DNA of 64,000 bases from Bacteroidota bacterium (GTDB lineage Bacteria > Bacteroidota > Bacteroidia > Flavobacteriales > Flavobacteriaceae), in NCBI GenBank assembly GCA_024279425.1, contig JAJRRO010000101.1, positions 54,699-118,698 on the forward strand. The letters run 5' to 3'. The position numbers and the translations under genes were made by a program. The notes under the pieces are model-generated. The model saw only the letters and a list, made by a program, of their open reading frames with translations. It had not been told where the DNA came from and did no database searches. Below, one piece after another: positions 45,060-54,779 of this stretch. Each line of letters opens with the position of its first letter. Within the stretch, counting starts at the first letter, position 1.

Positions 45060-47366
45060 ATGAATCAAGATTATATAAAAGAGAACGATTGGTCTATCAT
45101 TGAAGAAGGGTTCGACCAAGAAATGGTGAAATCATCCGAAAGCCTTTTCAGTATTGGAAATGGGGCTATGGGGCAACGTGCCAATTTTGAAGAGGCCTAT
45201 TCCGGACCTACTTTTCAAGGCAGCTATATCGCAGGGGTTTATTATCCTGATAAAACGCGTGTAGGATGGTGGAAAAATGGGTATCCTGAATATTTTGCAA
45301 AAGTACTCAATGCCCCCAATTGGATAGGGATCAATGTAATGATCAATGGAGCGGCACTCGATTTGTTCGCTTGTAAAAAAGTTGAAAATTTCAGAAGGGA
45401 GCTGAACATGCAAGAAGGCTGGTATCAGCGCAGCTTTAAGGCAACCCTTTCCAATAATATTGTTATAGCGGTAAAAGCCACACGATTCTTGAGCCTTGAT
45501 TTTGATAAAATAGGAGCCATTAAATATGAGGTTACCATAATCAATGCCGATGGGGAAATCAAGTTTACCCCCTATTTGGATAGCGGAATCACAAATGAGG
45601 ATAGCAACTGGGACGATAAGTTTTGGGATACTACCTTGGTTTCTTCAAACGGAAATAGAGCTTATATTGAGGCCCATACCATGAAGACCAGCTTCGAAGC
45701 TTGTACGTTCATGGAGACCCAACTTTATTATCAAGGGAAAAATGTTGGGAAGAGACCTTCAGAGACCAAAAAAGAGAACTGGATCGGTCATGAATATTCG
45801 CAAAGCATTAAGCAGGGGGAGACCTTGTCCCTGATTAAATTTGGAGGATACACTGTTTCAAGAAACCATGCATCGGGGGAATTGGTCCATGCGGCCAATG
45901 TAGCTTTACAAAATGCCGTTGATTTAGGTTTTGATGCATTATTGAAAAAGCAAAAGAAGGCGTGGGATAGGATTTGGCAGATGAGCGATATTACGATTGA
46001 AGGTGATGTAAAAGCTCAGCAAGGAATTCGGTTTAATATATTTCAATTAAATCAAACCTATTTGGGTACAGATTCACGATTGAATATTGGTCCAAAAGGT
46101 TTTACTGGTGAAAAATATGGAGGTAGCACCTATTGGGATACTGAAGCCTATTGTATTCCCTTTTATATGGCGACAAAGGATCAGAAAGTGGCGAGGAACC
46201 TTTTAAAATATCGATATGAACATCTAGACAAGGCCATAGAAAATGCCAAAAAACTTGGATTTTCTAATGGTGCTGCCCTGTACCCCATGGTAACCATGAA
46301 TGGTGAGGAATGTCATAACGAATGGGAAATAACCTTTGAGGAAATCCATAGAAATGGAGCAATGGCATTTGCAATTTATAACTACTATCGCTTTACGGGT
46401 GACTATACCTATATCCCCGAAATGGGCTTGGAAGTATTGATTGGTATAGCCCGTTTTTGGCACCAAAGAGCCAATTTTTCGAGCTTACGGAAGAAATATG
46501 TAATTCTAGGTGTTACCGGCCCCAATGAGTATGAAAATAATGTAAATAACAATTGGTATACCAATTATCTGGCAAAGTGGTGTATTGATTATGCTGTAGA
46601 GCAATTGCAGAAAGTCAAAGAGGGGTATCCCGACGATTACGAAAGAATAATTGGCAATACCAATTTGACGAGTAATGAAACGGAGCAATGGGAAGAAGTC
46701 GCCGACCAGATGTATTTTCCATTTTCTGAGGAGCACAATGTGTTCCTTCAGCAAGATGGATTTTTGGACAAGGAATTGATTACCGTGGATAATTTGGGCA
46801 AATCTGAACGTCCGATCAATCAAAAATGGAGCTGGGACCGTATTTTGCGTTCCCCATATATAAAGCAGGCCGACATTCTTCAAGGTTTCTATCTTTTCGA
46901 AGATCATTTTAGCCTAGAGGAGTTGCAAAGACATTTTGATTTTTATGAACCTTTTACAGTTCACGAATCATCGCTTTCGCCATGCGTACATGGTATCCAG
47001 GCAGCAAAATTGGATAGAATGGAGCAAGCGTATCAGTTTTATCTTAGAACATCAAGATTAGATTTGGATGACTATAACAAGGAAGTGGAAGAAGGGCTGC
47101 ACATTACGTCTATGGCAGGAACATGGATGAGTATTGTTGAAGGATTTGGTGGCCTTAGGGTACTCGATGATAAACTATCACTTACGCCGAGAATTCCGAA
47201 GCAATGGAAGTCGTATTCCTTTAAAGTCAACTTTAGAAATCGAATTTTACAGGTAACTGTTACCAAGGAAGAAACCAAATTGGTTTTGGAAGGTAATGAG
47301 CAAATGTCCATTCGATTAAACGGGAAACGATTGGAAATAAGGCCTGGAACAGAGTTATCTGCCTAG
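45060..47366 (+). CDS. mapA: GH65 alpha-glucoside phosphorylase (maltose phosphorylase type)
   Basis: This 768-residue cytoplasmic enzyme has the GH65 layout: an N-terminal beta-sandwich, an (alpha/alpha)6 barrel and a short C-terminal domain. The region 'YGGSTYWDTEAYCIPFYMAT' and the segment 'GVTGPNEYENNVNNNW' with the general acid Glu490 are diagnostic; 'INQKWSWDRILRSPYIKQAD' and 'HESSLSPCVHGIQAA' are further conserved blocks. Maltose phosphorylase gives beta-glucose-1-phosphate plus glucose, which fits the adjacent pgmB. Trehalose or kojibiose specificity cannot be excluded from sequence alone; the neighbouring GH13 and SusCD favour maltose. Confidence 0.9.
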   Translation: MNQDYIKENDWSIIEEGFDQEMVKSSESLFSIGNGAMGQRANFEEAYSGPTFQGSYIAGVYYPDKTRVGWWKNGYPEYFAKVLNAPNWIGINVMINGAALDLFACKKVENFRRELNMQEGWYQRSFKATLSNNIVIAVKATRFLSLDFDKIGAIKYEVTIINADGEIKFTPYLDSGITNEDSNWDDKFWDTTLVSSNGNRAYIEAHTMKTSFEACTFMETQLYYQGKNVGKRPSETKKENWIGHEYSQSIKQGETLSLIKFGGYTVSRNHASGELVHAANVALQNAVDLGFDALLKKQKKAWDRIWQMSDITIEGDVKAQQGIRFNIFQLNQTYLGTDSRLNIGPKGFTGEKYGGSTYWDTEAYCIPFYMATKDQKVARNLLKYRYEHLDKAIENAKKLGFSNGAALYPMVTMNGEECHNEWEITFEEIHRNGAMAFAIYNYYRFTGDYTYIPEMGLEVLIGIARFWHQRANFSSLRKKYVILGVTGPNEYENNVNNNWYTNYLAKWCIDYAVEQLQKVKEGYPDDYERIIGNTNLTSNETEQWEEVADQMYFPFSEEHNVFLQQDGFLDKELITVDNLGKSERPINQKWSWDRILRSPYIKQADILQGFYLFEDHFSLEELQRHFDFYEPFTVHESSLSPCVHGIQAAKLDRMEQAYQFYLRTSRLDLDDYNKEVEEGLHITSMAGTWMSIVEGFGGLRVLDDKLSLTPRIPKQWKSYSFKVNFRNRILQVTVTKEETKLVLEGNEQMSIRLNGKRLEIRPGTELSA

Positions 47367-47443
47367 AATAGCCCATCTAAATTTAGTATTTAATTTTAGC
47401 CTAAACGCTGATTGGCCACAATACAGATCAAGAAAACCAACCC

Positions 47444-49237
47444 ATGCCATATCAAAAAGAACAGAAGAAAAAGGAAGTCGTATATCAGGTATTTACAAGG
47501 CTTTTTGGAAACACCAATACGAACAACAAGCCTTGGGGAACCATTGAAGAGAATGGGGTAGGCAAATTTTCTGATTTTTCTGAGAGGGCACTTCAGGAAA
47601 TCAAGGATCTTGGAGTCAGCTATATCTGGTACACAGGAGTACCACACCATGACCTAATCACAGATTATACCCAGTATCAGATATCAAATGGTGATTCAGA
47701 AATTGTTAAGGGGCGTGCTGGCTCACCTTATGCGGTTAAGGATTATTACAATGTGAATCCTGACCTGTCCGATGATCCTGCAAACAGGTTGAATGAATTT
47801 AAAGACTTGATTGACCGTACCCATAGCGCAGACCTAAAATTGTTGATTGATATTGTTCCCAATCATGTTGCCCGTAATTACGAAGGTAAATCAACTCCTG
47901 AAGGCTTTGAACCTTTTGGAGCTTCAGATGATACAGCTGTCGAATACAGCCGGGACAATAACTTTTATTATATTCCCAATAAGGATTTTAAAGTACCGCA
48001 ATGGCAAAATGGATACTTGCCCTTAGGAGGTGGACCCCATGTTTTGGTTGATGGAAAGTTCGTTGAAACTCCTGCAAAATGGACAGGGAATGGCTCACGT
48101 TTGGCTCAGCCCCATATGAACGATTGGTATGAAACCGTAAAAATAAACTATGGTGTTCGGCCAGATGGCTCTTTTGATTTTGATACGCTGCCCGATGATT
48201 TTAAAAGTAAGGATTACCATGAGCATTTTGCTTTTTGGTCGGATAAGGATGTGCCTGATTCTTGGAGAAAATTTAAAGATATTGCCATGTATTGGTTGAA
48301 AATGGGTGTTGACGGATTTCGTTTTGATATGGCCGAAATGGTTCCCGTTGAATTTTGGAGTTACATGAATTCAAACATCAAAATGAAAAGCCCTGACGCG
48401 TTTCTTTTGGCCGAAGTGTATAATCCCCAATTGTATCGCGATTACATACATAAGGGGAAGATGGATTATCTCTATGATAAGGTTGAGATGTATGATTCTA
48501 TAAAGCATATAATGCAAGGTCATGGATGGACGGACCATATTCCCGTTGTGAAAAATAATCTGAAGGATATTGAGCATCATTTATTGCATTTTTTGGAAAA
48601 TCATGATGAACAGCGTATAGCAAGCCCCGATTTTGCAGGGGATGCAAAAAAAGGGAAACCAGCTATGGTGATCTCGGCAACTATAAGCACCTCTCCGACA
48701 ATGATTTATTTTGGACAGGAAGTAGGGGAGCCGGCAAAAGAGATGGCCGGATTTGGGCAACCCTCAAGGACATCGATTTTTGATTATATCGGAGTTCCCC
48801 ATCATCAACGATGGCTAAACAATAAAAACTTTGATGGCGGACAACTTTCTGAAGAAGAAAATGACCTTCGTGATTTTTACAAAAGACTGCTCAATTTTAC
48901 CATAAGCAGCTATGCCTTAATGGGAGAATACGAGGATATTCATTATTATAACCGGGACCATACCGAGAATTATAACCATCGTGTGTTGTCTTATGTACGT
49001 TGGTCCGAAAATGAAAAATTAGTGATTGTCTCTAATTTTGACGCAGAGGAAAACTACGCCTTTGAACTTAAAATTGCGGAGAATATAGTGGCCAAATGGG
49101 AATTGGATAACGGCCCTTATGAATTTGTTGATCAATTATCTTGTAATAGAATTAAGACCCTTCTGGTTGAAAATGGTTCGGGAAAAATGAATGTAGAAAT
49201 TAAAGCTTTGGAATCGTTTATATTTAGATTAAGATAA
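47444..49237 (+). CDS. GH13 alpha-amylase-family enzyme without signal peptide
   Basis: This 597-residue protein has a GH13 catalytic barrel. The conserved regions are 'LKLLIDIVPNHVARNYEG' (region I), 'GVDGFRFDMAEM' (nucleophile Asp295), 'AFLLAEVYNPQL' (acid/base Glu324) and 'FLENHDEQRIA' (Asp388). A C-terminal all-beta domain follows ('YVRWSENEKLVIVSNFDAEE'). No signal peptide is present, so it should act in the cytoplasm on imported maltodextrin, feeding maltose to the GH65 enzyme. It follows that gene after 77 bp and ends the rightward operon, with a terminator at 49241. Confidence 0.9.
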   Translation: MPYQKEQKKKEVVYQVFTRLFGNTNTNNKPWGTIEENGVGKFSDFSERALQEIKDLGVSYIWYTGVPHHDLITDYTQYQISNGDSEIVKGRAGSPYAVKDYYNVNPDLSDDPANRLNEFKDLIDRTHSADLKLLIDIVPNHVARNYEGKSTPEGFEPFGASDDTAVEYSRDNNFYYIPNKDFKVPQWQNGYLPLGGGPHVLVDGKFVETPAKWTGNGSRLAQPHMNDWYETVKINYGVRPDGSFDFDTLPDDFKSKDYHEHFAFWSDKDVPDSWRKFKDIAMYWLKMGVDGFRFDMAEMVPVEFWSYMNSNIKMKSPDAFLLAEVYNPQLYRDYIHKGKMDYLYDKVEMYDSIKHIMQGHGWTDHIPVVKNNLKDIEHHLLHFLENHDEQRIASPDFAGDAKKGKPAMVISATISTSPTMIYFGQEVGEPAKEMAGFGQPSRTSIFDYIGVPHHQRWLNNKNFDGGQLSEEENDLRDFYKRLLNFTISSYALMGEYEDIHYYNRDHTENYNHRVLSYVRWSENEKLVIVSNFDAEENYAFELKIAENIVAKWELDNGPYEFVDQLSCNRIKTLLVENGSGKMNVEIKALESFIFRLR

Positions 49238-49240
49238 AAA

Positions 49241-49276
49241 AAGAGGCAGTGGGATTTTCCATTACCTCTTTTGCTT
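49241..49276 (+). terminator. Intrinsic terminator of the maltose operon
   Basis: GAGGCAGTGG pairs with CCATTACCTC (two G-T pairs) around GATTTT, with an A-run before and TTTTGCTTT after. It begins a few bases past the GH13 stop and may also serve the convergent gene at 49291. Confidence 0.75.
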
Positions 49277-49290
49277 TAGTCAAGATTGGC

Positions 49291-49713
49291 TTATTCAGCT
49301 TTTTTTCCAGTAGCTTTATAGACTACCGCAATAACAATACCACCTATACCATAGTATATAATATCAAGAACAGTTTCTACCAAATAACCTGTCAGATCCA
49401 TCAATTCCATGACCCCGTACTGTAATAGACCTATACCAAGACCTACAAAGAGGCCTAACCAGACGCCAAACTGAAAGCCCTCCTTTGGGCTATGGACCCC
49501 TCTTGCCCATTTACCGTACAGTGAACTCATAGCAAATGCCTGAATTAAAACGCCTAATGCAATAAATAGCATATCTCCTGGGTCTTTCATGACATTATTT
49601 AATGAATGCTCATTAAAAAAATCTACTGTGGCAAACCCCCAGATGGCATAACCCAGCAAAAACATGACTGCAAAACTGGCTAAAGTAGCCAGTACATTTT
49701 GTTTAGTAAACAT
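49291..49713 (-). CDS. Small membrane protein, four helices, unknown function
   Basis: This 140-residue protein has four hydrophobic segments: 'LATLASFAVMFLLGYAIWGF', 'MLFIALGVLIQAFAMSSLYG', 'FGVWLGLFVGLGIGLLQYGV' and 'VLDIIYYGIGGIVIAVVYKA'. The WGF turn and the conserved 'LYGKWARG' resemble DUF1761-like membrane proteins of Bacteroidota, but this is a weak match by eye. It is transcribed alone, convergent to the maltose operon. Confidence 0.75.
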   Translation of the reverse strand: MFTKQNVLATLASFAVMFLLGYAIWGFATVDFFNEHSLNNVMKDPGDMLFIALGVLIQAFAMSSLYGKWARGVHSPKEGFQFGVWLGLFVGLGIGLLQYGVMELMDLTGYLVETVLDIIYYGIGGIVIAVVYKATGKKAE

Positions 49714-49866
49714 AATCTTTGTTTTAATTGGTTGTAGAATTCTTAAAAATACTTAAAAAAAATGAATATATGACAAATAACGCCTGCTTTAAATATTAAT
49801 TACATAACTCGATTCTTTGGATGAGTAAAAAACCTGCCACAACTTTACAAATTATTCTACCCTTTG

Positions 49867-49874
49867 TATATTTG
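49867..49874 (+). promoter_or_regulatory. -7 box for the GDPD gene
   Basis: TATATTTG fits TAnnTTTG, with CTTTA about 20 bp upstream and the start codon 17 bp downstream. Confidence 0.5.
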
Positions 49875-49890
49875 AGGCCAATCAAAATCT

Positions 49891-50649
49891 ATGAAAAATT
49901 ATATACACATTCCCCTTGTTCTATTATCCTTAGTTCTAATTCAAAGTTGTGCATTCATGAACGACAAACCTTTGGTCATTGGTCATAGAGGCGCTATGGG
50001 CCACGAAACCGAAAACACCCTTGCCTCAATCCAGAAAGCTCTCGATTTGGGGGTTGATATGATAGAGATCGATGTCTTTAAAATAAAAAGTGGAGAGATT
50101 GTTGTTTTTCATGATGAGACGGTCGATCGTCTGGCCAATGCAACAGGAAGAATTGAAGAGTATGATATATTTTATATAAAGCAAATGGTCTTGGACGGCA
50201 ATCATGCCATTCCCTTGCTTCAGGACGTATTAAAATTAATAGATAATAAGGTTCGTTTGAACATTGAGTTGAAAGGTGCAGGTACATGCGATAGAGTCAA
50301 TCACATTATTAAATCTTACATAAAACAAAAGGGATGGACATTGGATAATTTTATCATTTCCAGTTTTAAATGGGATGAGTTAAGGGAGATGCGCAAATTT
50401 AATAATGAGATTCCGATTGCCATTTTATCGGGAGAAAATCCATTGGACGCAATAGATATAGCTAAGGAATTGAATGCAGAGGCGATTAATCCAAGTTTTG
50501 GAACATTGAATTTGGAAGTTGTAAATAAAATCAAGGAAGCAGGTTTTAACGTTTATACCTGGACCGTCAATGAACCGGAAGATATAGACATGGCCAAATC
50601 TTGGTCGGTTGATGGTATAATTACCAACTTTCCCGAACGCGTTCGGTGA
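49891..50649 (+). CDS. Glycerophosphodiester phosphodiesterase lipoprotein
   Basis: This 252-residue protein has a lipobox ('LLSLVLIQSCAFM', Cys20) and a GDPD TIM-barrel: 'LVIGHRGAMGHETENTLASI' (catalytic His), 'GVDMIEIDVFKIKSGEIVVF' with 'HDETVDRLANATG' (metal ligands and second His), 'RLNIELKGAG', and 'GFNVYTWTVNEPEDI' near the end. It hydrolyses glycerophosphodiesters to glycerol-3-phosphate and an alcohol in the periplasm. The stop overlaps the ATG of the next gene (TGATG), so the two are coupled. Confidence 0.92.
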   Translation: MKNYIHIPLVLLSLVLIQSCAFMNDKPLVIGHRGAMGHETENTLASIQKALDLGVDMIEIDVFKIKSGEIVVFHDETVDRLANATGRIEEYDIFYIKQMVLDGNHAIPLLQDVLKLIDNKVRLNIELKGAGTCDRVNHIIKSYIKQKGWTLDNFIISSFKWDELREMRKFNNEIPIAILSGENPLDAIDIAKELNAEAINPSFGTLNLEVVNKIKEAGFNVYTWTVNEPEDIDMAKSWSVDGIITNFPERVR

Positions 50650-51932
50650 TGTTCGATGTCATTATTGTCGGTGGAGGAGCGTCAGGGTTTTATGCCGCGA
50701 TCCATATTGCCGAGACTGATCCGACACTAAAAATCGCCATACTTGAAAAGGGCAAGTATGTACTACAAAAGGTAAGGATATCTGGAGGTGGCCGCTGTAA
50801 TGTCACCAATGTGGAACAAGACCCCAAAGAGCTTGTAAAAAATTATCCCAGGGGAGAGAAGGAGCTCTTGGGTCCCCTTTATACCCATAATAGTGGTGAT
50901 ACTATCCGTTTTTTTGAAAGCAGGGGAATTACGTTGAAAGCAGAGGCAGACGGTAGGGTCTTTCCGGTGTCCAATTCTTCCCAGACCATTATTGATTGTT
51001 TTTTAAACGAAACAATGCGCTTGGGAATAAAAGTTTTTAAGCATAGTGCAGTAACGAATATTGAGCCCCTTGGGACAAAGGAAAATGCTGGCGCGTGGAG
51101 AATCACTTCAATTAAAAATCAATATCTAGGTAAAAAGGTTCTTATTGCTGCCGGAAGTAATCCTAAAATTTGGAAAATACTTGAGTATTTAGGGCATTCC
51201 ATTGTTCCACCAGTCGCATCTCTGTTTACTTTTAAAATCAATGATGAACGAATCTCCGGGATTCCTGGAATAGCGACCAATGCGAAGGTAGATGTACTCT
51301 CCAAGCATGCCTTCGGACCTGAACTGACCCTAAAATTGAAAAGCAGGCATACGCCCAAAGCTCTACTCAGTGTTGAAGGGCCACTATTGATTACCCACTG
51401 GGGATTAAGCGGCCCGGCTGTATTGAAATTATCAGCATGGGGAGCAATTTTGATGGATGAATTCAAATATCGTTTTCCAATACGCATAAACTGGTTACCA
51501 GATTATCATCAGGGATCCATTTTGCCGCTACTCATGGAAATAAAGGAAATTGAAGCGAAAAAAACAGTGATGAGGACCAATGATCTGGAGATTCCAAAAC
51601 GATTATGGGCCAAATTGGTCAAGGCATCAGGAATCGCCAGCGACGAAAAGTGGGCTGAGGTGACCAAGGAACGACTACAAAATCTAGCCGATCAACTGAC
51701 GAATTGTAGGTTTTTGGTAGATGGTAAAAGTGCATTTAAAGAAGAGTTCGTGACCGCGGGCGGAGTCGATTTAAAGGAAATTGATTTCAAGACCTTTGAA
51801 AGTAAAATACATCCGAATCTTTTCTTTGCCGGAGAGGTGATCAATATCGACGGGATTACTGGGGGGTTTAACTTTCAAAATGCTTGGACAGGTGGTTATA
51901 TTGCAGCACAAGCCATTGCAAATAAGAGCTAG
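50649..51932 (+). CDS. HI0933/BaiN-type FAD-dependent oxidoreductase
   Basis: This ~427-residue cytosolic flavoprotein has 'DVIIVGGGASGFYAAIHIAE' (FAD-binding GxGxxG), 'VRISGGGRCNVTN' (the family signature), 'AAGSNPKIWKILEYLGHSIV', 'AGGVDLKEIDFKTFES' and 'AGEVINIDGITGGFNFQNAW'. The family (HI0933, YhiN, BaiN) contains flavoproteins of mostly unknown substrate. Start ATG 50649 overlaps the GDPD stop codon; a GTG one codon earlier is also open. No functional link to GDPD is known. Confidence 0.9.
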   Translation: MFDVIIVGGGASGFYAAIHIAETDPTLKIAILEKGKYVLQKVRISGGGRCNVTNVEQDPKELVKNYPRGEKELLGPLYTHNSGDTIRFFESRGITLKAEADGRVFPVSNSSQTIIDCFLNETMRLGIKVFKHSAVTNIEPLGTKENAGAWRITSIKNQYLGKKVLIAAGSNPKIWKILEYLGHSIVPPVASLFTFKINDERISGIPGIATNAKVDVLSKHAFGPELTLKLKSRHTPKALLSVEGPLLITHWGLSGPAVLKLSAWGAILMDEFKYRFPIRINWLPDYHQGSILPLLMEIKEIEAKKTVMRTNDLEIPKRLWAKLVKASGIASDEKWAEVTKERLQNLADQLTNCRFLVDGKSAFKEEFVTAGGVDLKEIDFKTFESKIHPNLFFAGEVINIDGITGGFNFQNAWTGGYIAAQAIANKS

Positions 51933-51969
51933 TATTCAATGACAGACCGGATAGTGGACTTTAAGGGAA

Positions 51970-52443
51970 TCAGTTCATCTCCCAGATTTTATAATTTAAA
52001 ATTGTAGTGAAACAAATCCATAAAAAGTAGGGTATAAGTAAAAGGGCCGCTGTTTTATTCACAACTTTGAACCATTTGATGGTAAGGACCAGTAGAATGA
52101 GCAATAAAATAATCACCAAAAGCCCCAAGAAAGGTTTTTTCAGGCCAAAGAAAACAATACTCCAAGAAGCATTTAAAAGTAATTGAAATCCAAAATGATA
52201 CAATGCAGTTTTCACCCAAAGGTGGTGAAACCCTTTGGCCCAAACAAGACCTGATGCAATTCCCATCATTACATAAAGTATGGTCCAAACAGGGGCGAAT
52301 ATCCAATTCGGGGGATTAAAACTGAGTTTGTTCAAGGAAATGAACCAATCATTGACCGAGCTTTGTGTTGCAAAACTTGCCAAAAAACCAATTGCCAAGC
52401 ACGCACTTACGGCAATAACGATATAGGTTAGTTTCTTTTTCAA
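51970..52443 (-). CDS. tspO: TspO/MBR family protein
   Basis: This 157-residue membrane protein has five helices and is rich in Trp. It contains 'LSFNPPNWIFAPVWTILYVM' and 'GIASGLVWAKG', the conserved start of TspO, then 'FQLLLNASWSIVFFGLKKP' and 'IPYFLWICFTTILNYKIWEM'. TspO binds porphyrins and cholesterol-like ligands and modulates tetrapyrrole or stress responses. It is convergent to the flavoprotein gene and divergent from mvaD. Confidence 0.93.
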   Translation of the reverse strand: MKKKLTYIVIAVSACLAIGFLASFATQSSVNDWFISLNKLSFNPPNWIFAPVWTILYVMMGIASGLVWAKGFHHLWVKTALYHFGFQLLLNASWSIVFFGLKKPFLGLLVIILLLILLVLTIKWFKVVNKTAALLLIPYFLWICFTTILNYKIWEMN

Positions 52444-52512
52444 TAGGTTGGGGATTGTCTCTCTAAAATAGTGATTAAATCTATTGGGTGCTATTCAAAA
52501 CCACTTAAAAAC

Positions 52513-52520
52513 TATCTTTG
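52513..52520 (+). promoter_or_regulatory. -7 box for mvaD
   Basis: TATCTTTG fits TAnnTTTG. Its position makes ATG 52537, not the upstream frame opening at 52471, the likely start of mvaD. Confidence 0.5.
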
Positions 52521-52536
52521 CGTAAATTCTTTTGCA

Positions 52537-53619
52537 ATGACCATCAAAGATTTTATCCCTTCAAAATATACACATCAGATTCAACAGGGAAAGGTGACTT
52601 ATAAAGCTCCAAGTAATATTGCCTTGGTTAAATATTGGGGAAAAAAGGCAGATCAAATTCCGGCCAACCCTTCTATCAGCTTTACATTGGATGCCTGTGC
52701 AACAACAACGACAATTTCGTATTCAAAAATGAATGCAAAAAGCAATGACTTTTCTTTTGAACTGCTTTTTGACGGAGAACCCAAAGACGATTTTAGACCA
52801 AAAATTGAGATCTTTTTTTCTCGGATAGAACCCTATTTGCCTTTTCTGAAAGAGTTTTACCTAAAAATTGAAACCTCAAATTCATTCCCACATAGTAGTG
52901 GAATAGCTTCGTCTGCAAGTGGCATGGCGGCACTGGCTTTGGGTTTAATGCATATTGAAAAAGAAATAAACCCGGCTATTACGGATGAACACTTTAATCG
53001 TAAAGCATCCTTTTTGGCTCGTTTGGGTTCGGGAAGTGCCTGTCGCAGTGTTGAGGGTGATTTAATTCAATGGGGCAGCCATAATGGCACCGAAGGCAGT
53101 TCTGATCTATATGCCATCAAATATCCTTACGCTGTCCATAAGGTCTTTCAAAAGTATCACGATACCATTCTGTTGGTTGATAAAGGTCAGAAGCAGGTTA
53201 GTAGTACTATTGGCCATAAATTAATGCATAACCATCCGTTTGCAGAACAGCGATTCGATCAAGCACACGAAAATCTGTCTAAATTAAAATCGATTTTAGC
53301 ATCAGGGAATTTAAATGATTTCATAAGGATCGTTGAGAGTGAGGCACTTACTTTACATGCCATGATGATGACAAGTATCCCATATTTTATTTTGATGAAA
53401 CCCAATACATTGGAAATCATAAATAGAATATGGGCATTCCGAGCGTCATCTGGAACCCATTTGTGTTTTACATTGGATGCCGGCGCCAATGTACATGTGC
53501 TATATCCTGAAAATGAGAAAGAGGTAGTTTACCAATTTATTAAGGATGAGTTGGTTGCATTTTGTGAAAAGGGACAGTATATTTGTGACAGAATTGGTTT
53601 TGGAGCAAAAAAAGTATGA
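52537..53619 (+). CDS. mvaD: Diphosphomevalonate decarboxylase
   Basis: Start chosen at ATG 52537 ('MTIKDFIPSKYTHQ'), downstream of the -7 box. The ~360-residue GHMP-superfamily enzyme has 'KAPSNIALVKYWGKKADQIP', the signature N-terminus of MvaD, 'NPSISFTLDACATTTTI', the phosphate-binding 'FPHSSGIASSASGMAAL', 'RLGSGSACRSVEGDLIQWG' and 'SGTHLCFTLDAGANVHVLY'. It makes isopentenyl diphosphate from mevalonate diphosphate. A mevalonate-type isoprenoid pathway is typical of Flavobacteriaceae. A second GHMP kinase and a UbiA prenyltransferase follow. Confidence 0.93.
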   Translation: MTIKDFIPSKYTHQIQQGKVTYKAPSNIALVKYWGKKADQIPANPSISFTLDACATTTTISYSKMNAKSNDFSFELLFDGEPKDDFRPKIEIFFSRIEPYLPFLKEFYLKIETSNSFPHSSGIASSASGMAALALGLMHIEKEINPAITDEHFNRKASFLARLGSGSACRSVEGDLIQWGSHNGTEGSSDLYAIKYPYAVHKVFQKYHDTILLVDKGQKQVSSTIGHKLMHNHPFAEQRFDQAHENLSKLKSILASGNLNDFIRIVESEALTLHAMMMTSIPYFILMKPNTLEIINRIWAFRASSGTHLCFTLDAGANVHVLYPENEKEVVYQFIKDELVAFCEKGQYICDRIGFGAKKV

Positions 53620-53830
53620 ACTTGTTGGGATAATTAATAGCTCTGAATTACGTTATTTGACGGTAAAGAATGTAATTAAGACCAAGAGTTTTGATTTCAC
53701 CGGTCATAATCCTTTATCTTTATAACGTATGGATTGAAAGAAATAAAGGAGATACAAAAGTTAATTGCAGTATTCCAATCCATCAAAAAGTCGTTTTTCG
53801 AGTGTTTATAATTTATTTTTAATTACTTAA

Positions 53831-54769
53831 ATGAAAGGGCCATTATTTTATTCTAAGATTTTACTTTTCGGGGAATATGGTATCATAAAAGATTCCAAAG
53901 GACTCTCCATTCCATATAACTTTTTCAAGGGAGCATTAAAAACGGATGAGAATCCGTCTGAAGAAGCCAAAAAATCCAATGGGTATTTAAGGGAATTCGT
54001 TTCGTATTTGGAGAAGACTCATAATGAAAAGCCTCAATTGGTATCTTTTGATTTTGATTCTTTGAAGAATGATATAAATGCTGGGATGTATTTCGACAGC
54101 TCTATTCCACAAGGATATGGGGTAGGTAGCAGCGGTGCTTTGGTTGCTGCGGTTTACGATAAATATGCGCATGACAAAATTACGGTACTTGAAAACCTGA
54201 CTCGGGAAAAGCTTTTAAAACTAAAAGTCATTTTTGGTGCAATGGAATCATTTTTCCATGGTAAATCCTCAGGCCTAGATCCTTTGAACAGCTATTTGAG
54301 CTTGCCTATCCTTATAAACTCCCAAGACAATATAGAATCGACCAGTATTCCTTCCCAGAACCTAGAAGGAAGGGGCGCTGTGTTTTTATTGGACAGTGGC
54401 TCCATTGGAGAAACCGCCCCTATGGTACAGTTATTCATGGAAAAAATGAAGCAGGAAGGGTTTAGACAAATGTTGAAAAACCAGTTTATTAAACATACTG
54501 ATGCCTGCGTTGAGGATTTTATAAATGGAAATGTGAAATCTCTCTTTGGAAACTTGAAGCAATTGTCCCATGTGGTTTTAGACAATTTTAAGCCTATGAT
54601 TCCAGCTAAGTTCCATCAACTTTGGAAACAGGGTATTGAGACCAATGATTATTATCTGAAACTTTGCGGTTCAGGAGGTGGAGGTTATATTTTGGGCTTT
54701 ACCCAAGATATAGATAAGGCAAAGAATGCTCTGAAAGACTACAATTTAGAAGTGGTGTACAACTTCTAA
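53831..54769 (+). CDS. mvk: GHMP kinase, probable mevalonate kinase
   Basis: This 312-residue protein has the GHMP kinase motifs: 'KILLFGEYGIIKDSKGLSIP' at the N-terminus, 'IPQGYGVGSSGALVAAVYD' (P-loop-like motif 2) and 'LKLCGSGGGGYILGF' (motif 3). Length and order fit mevalonate kinase or phosphomevalonate kinase; next to mvaD, mevalonate kinase is the common assignment. The 211-bp gap from mvaD shows no gene, only a TATCTTTA-like box near 53714. It is followed after 10 bp by the prenyltransferase gene. Confidence 0.85.
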   Translation: MKGPLFYSKILLFGEYGIIKDSKGLSIPYNFFKGALKTDENPSEEAKKSNGYLREFVSYLEKTHNEKPQLVSFDFDSLKNDINAGMYFDSSIPQGYGVGSSGALVAAVYDKYAHDKITVLENLTREKLLKLKVIFGAMESFFHGKSSGLDPLNSYLSLPILINSQDNIESTSIPSQNLEGRGAVFLLDSGSIGETAPMVQLFMEKMKQEGFRQMLKNQFIKHTDACVEDFINGNVKSLFGNLKQLSHVVLDNFKPMIPAKFHQLWKQGIETNDYYLKLCGSGGGGYILGFTQDIDKAKNALKDYNLEVVYNF

Positions 54770-54779
54770 AAATACAAGA